Assembly: GCA_965116465.1 (NCBI GenBank)
Contig: OZ220687.1
Coordinates: forward strand, 124,001-188,000
Length of the DNA: 64,000 nt
DNA from: VXNF01 sp965116465
GTDB taxonomy: Bacteria; Actinomycetota; Acidimicrobiia; Acidimicrobiales; CATQHL01
Direction of reading: 5' to 3'
This document shows, piece by piece, positions 34,128 to 41,844 of this stretch. Under the pieces are notes generated by a model, which was not told where the DNA came from, made no database searches, and worked only from the letters and a program-made list of their open reading frames with translations. Each line of letters starts with the position of its first letter. Position 1 is the first letter of the stretch. Both the position numbers and the translations under genes were made by a program.

Positions 34128-35480
34128 GGCATCGGAGTCCTCGGCCGACGCTTCGTCCTCGGCCGACGCGTCAGGCTCCGCAGCCTCGGCGGGCTCGGCG
34201 GGCTCTGCGGGCTCTTCGGCCTGTTCGCTCTGCTCCGGCGCCACAGGTGCCTCCGCCTCATCGGCGGCCGCAGGCTCTTCGGCCTCTTCGGCCTCTTCGC
34301 TCTGCACCGGCGCGTCCAGGTGCTCCGCGAACTGTGCATGCAGCGCCGGCAGCCGCTCGCCGAAACGACGCACCGTCCGCAGCAACCGCTCGGAGGGCTC
34401 GGGCGGCGGTTCCTGCGCCACCAGGACCAGCCGGATCGGGGATTGCGCCGCCGCTTCCAGCATCCGCACCCACAGATCGTCCTCAGCCCCCGCGTTCAGC
34501 TGCGCCCCAGCGCCCTCCTGCAGGCTCAGCGCCAGACTCTCCGGCAGCGGTGTCCCCGCCTTGGGGGGACGCTGGCTGACTCGCAGAGCGGTCACAAGGC
34601 GTTCCTTGCGGAGCAGCGATCCCAGATCGGCGATCCAGGCCGAGTGCTCCCGGTCGACCCGGGCGGCCAGTTTGCCGCGGAGCTCCTCCGCCAAGTCGCG
34701 TGCGTCGTCGTCGGGGAACTGCTGGGGGATTCCGGCGACGACCGAACGCAGGTCGCGCAGGTCCACCTCATCGGTCACCTTGCGGGCCGCTTCGGCGCGG
34801 TCCCGCCAGTCCACCACCCGGAGGGCCGAGAACAATTCCTCCACGACCGCCAGACGTGGGTCGCCGGCGTCGGTGGGTCGGCCTGATTCCTTCCCGTCGC
34901 TCGGCGGGCTCTCGGCCTGCAACGCCTGGCGCACCGCCCGGATCCCCTCATTGACGAGTCTCTCGGCGATGGGGCGCTCGGCGGGCGACAGCGTCTCCAG
35001 CCAGGCGTCGCGATGCGTGCTGGCGGGTCGCAGCCGGGGAGCACGCGGGGGCCTCTCGCGACCACCGCGCTGGCCGGGTCCCTGTCTTTGCCCCCGCTGA
35101 GGTCGTTGCGACCGTCCGCCTTCCCGGGCCCGGCCACCGTCGCCGTCCCGCCGCCTGCGCCCGCCGGGGCCATCGGTCCGCTCGCCCGATTGCCGGGTGA
35201 GCTTGGCGGGTCCGGTCACCCCTTCGGTGAAACGCTGGCTGCCGAGATGCTCGACACGGGACGGCGGCGGCCGTTCGGCCTTGGTCGGCAGGACCTGGCG
35301 CACCACGATGCCGTCGACGCTCACCTCGGCCTCCACCCGGAGCACGTCACCCACTGCCGCACCGGCAGGCAGCAGCCCTTCCTCGAGAATGCCCTTCGGC
35401 TGGCGGGCCCCCGCGGCCCGCCACGTCCACGTACCGTCGGGTTGCCGGCTGGTCAGCATGACCTCGAGGCGGTGGGACAT
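34053..35480 (-). CDS. Hypothetical protein with Arg/Gly-rich linker and acidic Ala/Glu/Pro tail
   Basis: A 475-residue protein of unknown function. Start ATG 35480 gives MSHRLEVMLTSRQPDGTWTW, then a small beta domain (GDVLRVEAEVSVDGIVVRQV, perhaps TRAM or OB-like), a basic linker rich in Arg/Gly/Gln (about 85-140), a helical central domain (RDAWLETLSPAERPIAERLV and onward, about 150-390), and an acidic tail (EEAEEAEEPAAADEAEAP). The mixed charged low-complexity regions suggest nucleic acid binding or condensates (inference). The acidic tail overlaps the convergent NUDIX gene by 75 bp. Confidence 0.65.
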   Translation of the reverse strand: MSHRLEVMLTSRQPDGTWTWRAAGARQPKGILEEGLLPAGAAVGDVLRVEAEVSVDGIVVRQVLPTKAERPPPSRVEHLGSQRFTEGVTGPAKLTRQSGERTDGPGGRRRRDGDGGRAREGGRSQRPQRGQRQGPGQRGGRERPPRAPRLRPASTHRDAWLETLSPAERPIAERLVNEGIRAVRQALQAESPPSDGKESGRPTDAGDPRLAVVEELFSALRVVDWRDRAEAARKVTDEVDLRDLRSVVAGIPQQFPDDDARDLAEELRGKLAARVDREHSAWIADLGSLLRKERLVTALRVSQRPPKAGTPLPESLALSLQEGAGAQLNAGAEDDLWVRMLEAAAQSPIRLVLVAQEPPPEPSERLLRTVRRFGERLPALHAQFAEHLDAPVQSEEAEEAEEPAAADEAEAPVAPEQSEQAEEPAEPAEPAEAAEPDASAEDEASAEDSDASGEPLQDADVDQEVPEPGGEVEVA

Positions 35481-35530
35481 GCCGTCAACGCTACCGGCCT
35501 GCCCTCCCAAGAGGGAACCGGCGCACAGCC

Positions 35531-35560
35531 TTGCGGCCCGGTGGCGATCCGCCGTACAGT
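35531..35560 (+). promoter_or_regulatory. Promoter of thiBPQ
   Basis: TTGCGG (35531-35536) and TACAGT (35555-35560) are spaced by 18 bases. The predicted start near 35567 is just before the TPP aptamer, so the aptamer would lie almost at the 5' end of the mRNA. Confidence 0.5.
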
Positions 35561-35572
35561 GCATGTCGAAAT

Positions 35573-35656
35573 CGGGGAGCTCGACTACTCGGGCTGAGAG
35601 GGCGAGGAGACTCGCCGACCCGCAGAACCTGATCTGGGTAATGCCAGCGGAGGGAA
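35573..35656 (+). promoter_or_regulatory. TPP riboswitch (THI element)
   Basis: A thiamine diphosphate aptamer upstream of thiB. Conserved segments in order: CGGGGAGC (35573-35580), CTGAGA (35594-35599), an optional P3a hairpin GGCGAG/CTCGCC (35601-35616), GACCC (35617-35621), CCTGATCTGG (35628-35637) and TAATGCCAGCG (35639-35649), then GGAGGGA. The last element is also the ribosome binding site for the thiB ATG at 35660. Ligand binding would therefore hide the site directly, i.e. translational control. Identification is firm; mechanism is inferred. Confidence 0.95.
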
Positions 35657-35659
35657 ATC

Positions 35660-36877
35660 ATGCGCACGTTCGCTCTGTCTCGTCTCTTGTTCGTCGCGGT
35701 GGGCACGGTCACGCTGGCGATGATCGTCCTCGCCGGGTGCGGTGCCGACAGCGGCACACCGACCTCGTCGCCGGTGACGCCAACCGAACCGGCGCCTGCG
35801 CCCGAACCGGCCCCTGCGCCCGAACCACCGCCGCCCCCGGAGCCTCAACCGCAGCCGGCGCCTGCCCCCGAGCCGGCTCCGCCCCCGGAGCCGAGCCCGG
35901 ATCCCGCAGCCGAAGCTCCGGCCGAGCCGGGGGAGATCACGGTGGTCACGCACGACTCCTTCGCCGTCTCGGAGGGGATCATCGAGTCGTTCGAGGAAAG
36001 CACGGGGATCACGGTGAACCTGCTGACCGGCGAGGACACGGGCTCCATGCTCAGCCAGGTCATCCTCACCAAGGACAACCCCATCGCCGATGTGGTGTAC
36101 GGCATAGACAACACCTTCCTGCAGCGGGCGCTGGACGAGGACCTGTTCGTTCCCTACCGGTCGCCCGCGGTGGAGTCGGTCCCCGCCGAGCTACAGCTCG
36201 ACCCTGCCGACCGGGTCACCCCGATCGACTACGGCGACGTCTGCGTCAACTACTGGATCGACGCCACCGACGGCCCGCCGCCCGACTCACTCGAGGATCT
36301 CGCCGATCCCCGCCACGCCGGGTCGTTCGTCACCCAGAACCCCGAGACGTCGTCTCCGGGCCTGGCCTTCCTCCTGGCCAGCGTGGCGGCCTACGGGACC
36401 GACGGCTGGGAGGACTACTGGACCAGGCTGCGCGATGGGGGAGTGTCGGTGACCGCCGGCTGGAGCGAAGCGTATTTCGGCGAGTTCGTCGCCGGCGGGG
36501 GCGACCGTGCCCTGGTCACCTCCTACGCCACGAGCCCGGTCGCCGAGGTGCTCTTCGCCGATCCGCCCACCGACACCCCACCCACCGGCGTGCTGACCGA
36601 CGGCTGCTTCCGGCAGATCGAGTTCGCCGGCATCCTGGCCGGCACCCAGAACCTCGCCGGTGCGCAGGCCTTCGTGGACTTCATGCTCTCGGACACCTTC
36701 CAGGAGGACATACCGCTGAACATGTTCGTGTCCCCGGCGAGCAGCACCGCACAGGTGCCGGAGGTGTTCTCGACGCACGCCGTCGCGGTCGCCGAGCCAC
36801 TCAGCCTCGACCCCGCGCTGATCGCCGCCGAGCGCGACAACTGGACGCGACGCTGGGTCGAGATCGTCCTGCGCTAG
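35660..36877 (+). CDS. thiB: Thiamine ABC transporter, substrate-binding lipoprotein
   Basis: Captures thiamine or its phosphates outside the membrane for ThiPQ. The 405-residue protein has a lipoprotein signal with lipobox LAGC (Cys27), a proline/Glu-rich spacer of about 60 residues (PAPEPAPAPEPPPPPEP), then the binding domain: EITVVTHDSFAVSEGIIESFEEST, SQVILTKDNPIADVVYGIDN, and PIDYGDVCVNYW. This is the ThiB/Fe3+-binding-protein family. The TPP riboswitch just upstream decides the substrate class. The spacer probably lifts the domain off the membrane or through the cell wall. Confidence 0.93.
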   Translation: MRTFALSRLLFVAVGTVTLAMIVLAGCGADSGTPTSSPVTPTEPAPAPEPAPAPEPPPPPEPQPQPAPAPEPAPPPEPSPDPAAEAPAEPGEITVVTHDSFAVSEGIIESFEESTGITVNLLTGEDTGSMLSQVILTKDNPIADVVYGIDNTFLQRALDEDLFVPYRSPAVESVPAELQLDPADRVTPIDYGDVCVNYWIDATDGPPPDSLEDLADPRHAGSFVTQNPETSSPGLAFLLASVAAYGTDGWEDYWTRLRDGGVSVTAGWSEAYFGEFVAGGGDRALVTSYATSPVAEVLFADPPTDTPPTGVLTDGCFRQIEFAGILAGTQNLAGAQAFVDFMLSDTFQEDIPLNMFVSPASSTAQVPEVFSTHAVAVAEPLSLDPALIAAERDNWTRRWVEIVLR

Positions 36878-36995
36878 GGGAGTGGTGCAGCCGCGCCAGG
36901 CCCCCGGACCGTCACTCCCCCGGAGGCCGGAGTCCGCGCACCCGCGGATCGGAGCGTGCCTCAGGAGAGCGGCGCGGCAGGCTCGGCCCTCCGCC

Positions 36996-37024
36996 TGTCA
37001 TTCCGGCGAGGGCCGGCATCCACG
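36996..37024 (+). repeat. Dispersed palindromic repeat, copy 1
   Basis: TGTCATTCCGGCGAGGGCCG followed by GCATCCACG, between thiB and thiP. It is a degenerate copy (GGCATCC for GGAATCC) of the palindromic element also seen at 52040, 52851 and 55363. Confidence 0.7.
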
Positions 37025-37030
37025 CGACTG

Positions 37031-38653
37031 GTGAAACCGACCGTGCCTCGCGCTCGCCGGCTTGCGCCCGCCGCCCTGGCCGCGGTGCCGGCGGCGTTCA
37101 TCGGCGTCTTCTTCCTGTACCCCCTCATCGGAGTGCTGCTCCGCAGCTTCGACGCCGGAACCCTGCTGGAGACGTGGCGCAACCCGGTCACGACCGGTGT
37201 GCTGTGGTTCACCACCTGGCAGGCGCTGGCCTCCACCGGACTCTGCCTGGCAGCGGCCCTGCCGACCGCGGCGGTCCTGGCACGGCTGCGTTTCCGGGGC
37301 CGCAGGCTCGTGCACGCCCTGCTGGTGGTGCCGTTCGTGCTTCCCACGGTGGTGGTCGCCGCGGCCTTCCTCTCCCTCATGGATCGCCTCGGGGCGACCG
37401 ACCGGTTCCATCACACGGTGTGGGCGATCCTGGCGGCGCACGTGTTCTTCAACTACGCGGTCATCGCCCGCTCGGTGGCGGCCTACTGGTCACAGCTGGA
37501 TCCCGCTCCCGAACAGGCCGCCGCGGTCCTGGGCGCGAGCCCGCTGCGGGTCTTCGGCGCGGTCACGCTGCCGCGCCTGGCGCCGGCGATAGGGGCCGTG
37601 GGCGCCATCGTGTTCCTCTTCAATTTCACATCCTTCGGCGTGATCCTCATTCTGGGCGGGCCGCGCCGCGCGACGCTGGACACCGAGATCTGGCGCTTCG
37701 CCGTGCAGCGCCTGGAGTTCGACACGGCGGCGGCGCTGGCGCTGCTGCAGCTGCTGTGCGTGCTGGTGCTCGTCGTGGGGGCAACGCTCTGGCAACGCCG
37801 CCGGCAGGTGGCCGAGCGTCTCCGCACCGACACCGCCCGGCGCCTGCGCGGCACCGCCGATCGGGCGTTTCTGGCCGGCACGCTCGGCGTGGCCGCCGTG
37901 GTCGTGGGACTGCCGCTGGCGATGCTCGTGGAACGTTCACTGCGCAGCGGCGGGGAGTACACATTCCAGAACTACCGGCGCCTGGGGCAGGGTGGCGAGC
38001 GCCTGCAGGCCCTGTTCGTGTCGCCCCTGGCGGCGATCCGTCACTCGCTGGAGTTCGCCGCCACCGCCACGGGCATTGCCACGATCGGAGGCCTGCTGGT
38101 GGCTCTGGCGGTGAGCGGCCGGCGCCGGCGCGGCGCGGCAACTCTGGAGGGCGCCTTCCTGATGCCGCTGGGCACCTCCGCGGTGATCCTGGGCTTCGGG
38201 ATGCTGCTTGTGCTGGACCACCCCCCGCTGGACCTGCGCCTGTCCTGGTGGCTGGTGCCGATCGCGCACGCCCTGATCGGGATGCCGTTCGTGATCCGCT
38301 CGGTCACACCGGCCCTCGCCGCGGTGAGCCCGCGGCTGCGCGAGGCGGCCGCCACCCTCGGCGCCCGGCCGGCACGGGTGCGGCGCGAGGTGGACCTGCC
38401 CCTGGCGTTGCGCGGTCTGGCCGTCGGCGCCGGTTTCGCCTTCGCGGTCTCGCTGGGGGAGTTCGGCGCCACCGCCTTCGTGGTCCGCCCGGAGCGTCCC
38501 ACGGTCCCCATCGCCATCTTCCGCCTGCTGGGACGCCCCGGTGAGGCGGCATTCGGGCAGGCCATGGCCATGAGCGTGATACTGCTGGTCATGACCGCCG
38601 CAGCCGTGCTGTTGATCGACCGGCTCCGCCCCGCCGGGTCAGCGGACTTCTGA
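37031..38653 (+). CDS. thiP: Thiamine ABC transporter, permease
   Basis: A membrane component of 540 residues with two fused permease domains of six spans each, the ThiP/FbpB type. Each half has an EAA loop: EQAAAVLGASPLRVFGAVTLP in the first and LREAAATLGARPARVRREVD in the second, which contact the ATPase. I prefer GTG 37031 (VKPTVPRARRLAPAALAAVP) because an earlier in-frame GTG (36956) would translate through the intergenic palindrome. Between thiB and thiQ, controlled by the riboswitch. The gap to thiQ is one base. Confidence 0.92.
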   Translation: MKPTVPRARRLAPAALAAVPAAFIGVFFLYPLIGVLLRSFDAGTLLETWRNPVTTGVLWFTTWQALASTGLCLAAALPTAAVLARLRFRGRRLVHALLVVPFVLPTVVVAAAFLSLMDRLGATDRFHHTVWAILAAHVFFNYAVIARSVAAYWSQLDPAPEQAAAVLGASPLRVFGAVTLPRLAPAIGAVGAIVFLFNFTSFGVILILGGPRRATLDTEIWRFAVQRLEFDTAAALALLQLLCVLVLVVGATLWQRRRQVAERLRTDTARRLRGTADRAFLAGTLGVAAVVVGLPLAMLVERSLRSGGEYTFQNYRRLGQGGERLQALFVSPLAAIRHSLEFAATATGIATIGGLLVALAVSGRRRRGAATLEGAFLMPLGTSAVILGFGMLLVLDHPPLDLRLSWWLVPIAHALIGMPFVIRSVTPALAAVSPRLREAAATLGARPARVRREVDLPLALRGLAVGAGFAFAVSLGEFGATAFVVRPERPTVPIAIFRLLGRPGEAAFGQAMAMSVILLVMTAAAVLLIDRLRPAGSADF

Positions 38654-38654
38654 G

Positions 38655-39734
38655 ATGACCGCCGCCGGCCGCAGTGGGGGAGCGGGCCTGGAGGTCCGTG
38701 GCCTGACGGTGAGCCTGGGTGGCAATGAGGTCCTCGCCGGCCTCGACCTGTCCGTGCGCCGCGGCGAGATCCTGGCCCTGCTGGGACCGAGCGGCTGCGG
38801 GAAGACGACACTTCTGCGGGCAGTGGCCGGATTGCTGACTCCCGATGCCGGGTCGGTGCACTGGGCAGGGGAGGACCTGCACCCCGTTCCCACCCACCGG
38901 CGCCGCTTCGGCATGGTCTTCCAGGATCACGCGCTCCTGCCGCACCGCAACGTGGGCGCCAACGTGGCCTTCGGCTTGCGGATGCAGGGCGTCACCGCCG
39001 ACGAACGCCGCCGCCGAGTCAACGAGGTGCTGGAGGTGGTGGGCCTGGGCGGGTACGGGCGGCGCAGCGTGGCGACCCTGTCCGGCGGGGAGGCCCAGCG
39101 CGTCGCACTGGCAAGGGCCCTGGCGCCCGAGCCGAGGCTGCTCCTCGCCGACGAGCCTTTCGCGGCCCTCGATCGTCCTTTGCACGACCGCCTGCTGGGC
39201 GATGTCCGGCGCATTCTCTCGGACCTGGGCCAGACGGCGATCCACGTCACCCACGACCACGCCGAGGCCTTCGCAATGGCCGACAAGGTCGCTCTCATGC
39301 GCGGGGGCCGCATCCACCGGACCGCGACGCCCCAGCGACTCCGCGACGATCCCCAGGACGCCTGGACCGCCACCTTCCTCGGGTTGGGAACGGTATGGCA
39401 GCCACCCCCGGGGGGAGTGCCGGGCACCGACAGTCGAGACATCTCGACGCCATGGGGCCCCGTGTCCCTCGCCGGCAGTGCCTCGCCCGAGCGACCGTCG
39501 CGAGAGAGGTTCTGCATCCTGATCCGTCCCGAGGCGGTGCGCCCCGGCGGATCCTCAGGTGTCCGCGCCCGCCTGAGCGACGTGCGGGTGGTCGGCGACC
39601 GCACCGTCGCCACGTTCGACATCCCCGGCGCACCACCGCTGGAGGCCTACGTCCCCGCCGATGTCACCCCAGGCAGGGACTACCGCATCACCCTCGACCC
39701 CAAGGGGATCACCCTGCTGCCACCAGCACCCTGA
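38655..39734 (+). CDS. thiQ: Thiamine ABC transporter, ATP-binding protein
   Basis: Powers thiamine uptake. Walker A GPSGCGKT (44-51), signature LSGGE (142-146), Walker B LLLADEPFAALD (Asp166, Glu167) and the switch His in HVTHDHAEA are intact. At 359 residues it is longer than E. coli ThiQ (about 230). The extra C-terminal 120 residues (CILIRPEAVRPGG, VVGDRTVATFDIPG) look like the TOBE-type regulatory domain of FbpC/PotA ATPases. It ends the thi operon, 18 bp before a hairpin. Confidence 0.93.
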   Translation: MTAAGRSGGAGLEVRGLTVSLGGNEVLAGLDLSVRRGEILALLGPSGCGKTTLLRAVAGLLTPDAGSVHWAGEDLHPVPTHRRRFGMVFQDHALLPHRNVGANVAFGLRMQGVTADERRRRVNEVLEVVGLGGYGRRSVATLSGGEAQRVALARALAPEPRLLLADEPFAALDRPLHDRLLGDVRRILSDLGQTAIHVTHDHAEAFAMADKVALMRGGRIHRTATPQRLRDDPQDAWTATFLGLGTVWQPPPGGVPGTDSRDISTPWGPVSLAGSASPERPSRERFCILIRPEAVRPGGSSGVRARLSDVRVVGDRTVATFDIPGAPPLEAYVPADVTPGRDYRITLDPKGITLLPPAP

Positions 39735-39751
39735 TCGCCGCAGCCCGATTG

Positions 39752-39770
39752 TCCACCACTTCATGGTGGA
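39752..39770 (+). terminator. Hairpin between thiQ and AAA_14 gene
   Basis: TCCACCA/TGGTGGA, a perfect 7-bp stem with loop CTTCA followed by TTATC. It is placed 18 bp after thiQ and 15 bp before the next start, so it could terminate the thi operon or act as an operator for the ATPase gene. Confidence 0.5.
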
Positions 39771-39784
39771 TTATCATCCGTGAT

Positions 39785-41005
39785 GTGGCGGATTCTCCAC
39801 TCGACCGTCTCGTAGGCCCGAGCCTGCGGTCTCGCCTCGCCGTGATGCCGGCGGTAGTCGTCACCGGCGCGCGGCAGACGGGCAAGAGCACCCTGGTGCA
39901 GGAACTCACACCCGGGCCGCGCCGCTACTTCTCATTCGACGACCTGGACGTGGTGGACGCGGCCCGGCGCGATCCCGAGGTCCTGGTTGGAGGGAGCGAT
40001 CCGGTGACCCTCGACGAAGTGCAGCGGGAGCCCGCCGTCCTGCGTGCGGTGAAGCAGGCCATCGACCGTGACCGCACGCCGGGACGTTTCCTGCTGACGG
40101 GATCGGCCAACCTGTTGTTGATGGGGCGGGTCTCGGAATCCCTCGCCGGCCGAGCGAGCTATCTCGTGCTCTCGCCGATGACCAGGCGCGAGCAGCAGGG
40201 GAGCGGCCGGGGCGGCATCTGGAGTGAACTGCTGGAGACCGACGAGCAGCATTGGTCCGAGATCGTGGCAATGCAGCCCGACGAACCCGCCGACTGGAAG
40301 GAGTGCGCGCTCCGGGGTGGCTTCCCTGTGCCGGCTCTGGAACTCGGGACGCCGGAGGAGCGGGCGATCTGGTTCGACGGGTACGTCACCACCTACTTGG
40401 AGCGCGATCTGCAGGATCTGTCGGCCGTCTCGGCACTACCGGACTTCCGGCGGCTGATGCGCGCCGCCTGCCTGCGGCTGGGTGGGATTGTCAACAAGAC
40501 GGATCTGGGTCGCGACGTGGCGCTGCCACAGACGACAGTGCATCGCTATCTCAACCTGCTTGAGGCATCTCTCCTGCTCGTACGCATCCCCGCGTACGCG
40601 GTCAACCGCACCAAGCGCCTCATCAAGTCACCGAAGCTCTACTGGACCGACACCGGCCTGGCCCTGTATCTGGCGCAGACGGCTCCCGCCGGTGCCCATC
40701 TCGAGAACATCGTCCTGGGTGATCTGCTTACCTGGCGCGCCACACGCACTGATCACGCGGAGGTGTGCTACTGGCGCACGACCGGTGGGGAAGAGGTCGA
40801 CTTCGTCCTGGAGGCGGGCAACCGCCTGCTCCCCATCGAGGTCAAGACGACGCAACGCCCGAGCCTTCGCGACATCAGGCACCTTCGGACCTTCCGGGCG
40901 GAATACCCCGAGGTGAGTCGCCCCGGCCTACTGCTCCATACCGGTACGTCGGTCGAGTGGCTCGCCCCCGACGTCCTCGCCGCACCCTGGTGGCGGATCC
41001 TGTAA
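39785..41005 (+). CDS. AAA_14/DUF4143 P-loop ATPase
   Basis: A 406-residue ATPase of the large AAA_14 + DUF4143 family, mobile among bacteria and of unknown function. Walker A is GARQTGKS (28-35), Walker B-like region GSDPVTLDEVQREPAVL, and sensor segment RFLLTGSANLLLM. The C-terminal DUF4143 part includes a nuclease-like core GEEVDFVLEAGNRLLPIEVK, which resembles the PD-(D/E)xK motif (Asp, then E-V-K). GTG start. It sits beside toxin-antitoxin remnants, consistent with an accessory island. Confidence 0.85.
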   Translation: MADSPLDRLVGPSLRSRLAVMPAVVVTGARQTGKSTLVQELTPGPRRYFSFDDLDVVDAARRDPEVLVGGSDPVTLDEVQREPAVLRAVKQAIDRDRTPGRFLLTGSANLLLMGRVSESLAGRASYLVLSPMTRREQQGSGRGGIWSELLETDEQHWSEIVAMQPDEPADWKECALRGGFPVPALELGTPEERAIWFDGYVTTYLERDLQDLSAVSALPDFRRLMRAACLRLGGIVNKTDLGRDVALPQTTVHRYLNLLEASLLLVRIPAYAVNRTKRLIKSPKLYWTDTGLALYLAQTAPAGAHLENIVLGDLLTWRATRTDHAEVCYWRTTGGEEVDFVLEAGNRLLPIEVKTTQRPSLRDIRHLRTFRAEYPEVSRPGLLLHTGTSVEWLAPDVLAAPWWRIL

Positions 41006-41058
41006 CCCGCCATCTCCGAGGTCGGATCCCGCAACCTCAGCCAGGCATCGATATCTCG

Positions 41059-41073
41059 TGGCAATCCTTGCCA
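41059..41073 (+). promoter_or_regulatory. Palindromic operator before parD-like gene
   Basis: TGGCAA-TCC-TTGCCA, a perfect 15-bp palindrome ending 20 bp before ATG 41094. Ribbon-helix-helix antitoxins repress their own promoters at such sites. TACAGT at 41080-41085 may be the -10. Confidence 0.5.
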
Positions 41074-41093
41074 ACGCCCTACAGTCAGCAGGG

Positions 41094-41345
41094 ATGGCGA
41101 CGATGAACGTCTCACTTCCCGACGAACTCAAGACATTCGTCGACTCCCAAGTCGATCTTGGCCAGTACGGCTCGACGAGTGAGTATGTGCGTGATCTGAT
41201 CCGACGGGACCGCGACCGCCGCCGGCTCCGAGCCGCGCTCCTCGAAGGAGGTCGCACCCTCGTCACCGGAACCGCGGACGCCGCCTACTTCGAATCACTC
41301 CGCCGAGGACGCCGTCAACCATCTTCGCAACTATCCGCGTCGTAG
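41094..41345 (+). CDS. ParD-like ribbon-helix-helix antitoxin (solitary)
   Basis: An 83-residue protein with MNVSLPDELKTFVDSQVDLG and YGSTSEYVRDLIRRD, the ParD/CC2985 pattern of a beta strand and two helices for DNA binding, and a toxin-binding C-terminus that ends abnormally (FESLRRGRRQPSSQLSAS). No parE toxin follows; the next 60 bases lead to a different antitoxin. So it is either an orphan or the survivor of a deleted module. ATG 41103 is an alternative start. Confidence 0.8.
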   Translation: MATMNVSLPDELKTFVDSQVDLGQYGSTSEYVRDLIRRDRDRRRLRAALLEGGRTLVTGTADAAYFESLRRGRRQPSSQLSAS

Positions 41346-41394
41346 GGGAGACGCCGCCGGCGTTGAGATGGGTAACCGTATTGTCCCTCAGAGC

Positions 41395-41407
41395 GTACGA
41401 TTCGTAC
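41395..41407 (+). promoter_or_regulatory. Operator overlapping promoter and start of phd-like gene
   Basis: GTACGA-T-TCGTAC, a perfect palindrome touching the ATG at 41408. It contains TACGAT (41396-41401), a -10 box six bases before the ATG. A bound antitoxin would cover promoter and start together. Confidence 0.55.
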
Positions 41408-41659
41408 ATGACTGAAATGGCGGTAAGCGAGGCACGAAACCGGCTGGCCGAGGTGATCGAGGAATCCCGCCGCTCCGGCGAGCCGACCTGGGTGACGCGG
41501 TGCGGCCAGCGGGTCGCGGTGATCCTGGATTCCTACGCCTTCGACCGGCTCGTCGACAGTGCAGACGACGCTGCTGATCGCCGCGAACTCGAGGCCGCGC
41601 GGCTTGACGACGACTACGTGCCCTGGGATGACGTCAACGCTGCGCTGGGACTCGAGTGA
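41408..41659 (+). CDS. Phd/YefM-family antitoxin
   Basis: An 83-residue antitoxin: MAVSEARNRLAEVIEESRRS, then GEPTWVTRCGQRVAVILDSYAFDRL, the Phd/YefM DNA-binding fold, and an acidic C-terminal tail (AARLDDDYVPWDDVNAALGL) that would wrap a RelE-type toxin. Its stop overlaps the start of the truncated toxin reading frame (GTGA). With the toxin broken, only antitoxin and autoregulation are likely to remain. Confidence 0.88.
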   Translation: MTEMAVSEARNRLAEVIEESRRSGEPTWVTRCGQRVAVILDSYAFDRLVDSADDAADRRELEAARLDDDYVPWDDVNAALGLE

Positions 41660-41844
41660 CCCGCTGCGCCGTCGAGATCGCCCGCCGGGCGGTCAAGGCC
41701 ATCGCTCAACTGCCCGGAATACCGCCGGAAATGTCCGTTATGTACTGTATAGCTCGTTCTCGCCCAACGCCTCATCAGGCCCACCCCCGGGCGCGAGGCC
41801 CGTGCGCTCGTGAGTCAGCGGGACTCAGCAACCCCCGTCCTTGA
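41656..41844 (+). pseudogene. Truncated RelE/ParE-type toxin
   Basis: From GTG 41656 the frame reads TRCAVEIARRAVKAIAQLPG, the first helices of a RelE-family mRNA interferase, in the correct position after its antitoxin and with the usual 4-bp overlap. After about residue 24 the sequence no longer resembles RelE: the catalytic core (the YRVxYxI strands and the C-terminal basic residues) is missing. The remaining frame runs without homology to 41844, into the 3' end of the convergent RCC1 gene. Probably a deletion scar. Confidence 0.65.
41811..41827 (-). terminator. Hairpin at the end of the first RCC1-HELAH gene
   Basis: TGAGTC/GACTCA, 6 bp with a 5-base loop. It includes the stop codon of the minus-strand gene. 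No T tract. Confidence 0.35.

Noticed and set aside
35560..35665. Extended helix TGCATG (35560-35565) with CATGCG (35659-35664) as P1 of the riboswitch
   Set aside because: The predicted transcription start near 35567 would exclude the upstream strand from the RNA.
35197..38544. 1115-residue plus-strand ORF over thiB-thiP
   Set aside because: Out-of-frame reading of three real genes; composition is Arg/Gly/Ala low complexity and it runs through the TPP riboswitch.
39752..39770. Hairpin after thiQ as a transposon inverted repeat
   Set aside because: Single short stem with no partner copy at the other end of the AAA_14 gene; terminator or operator is simpler.
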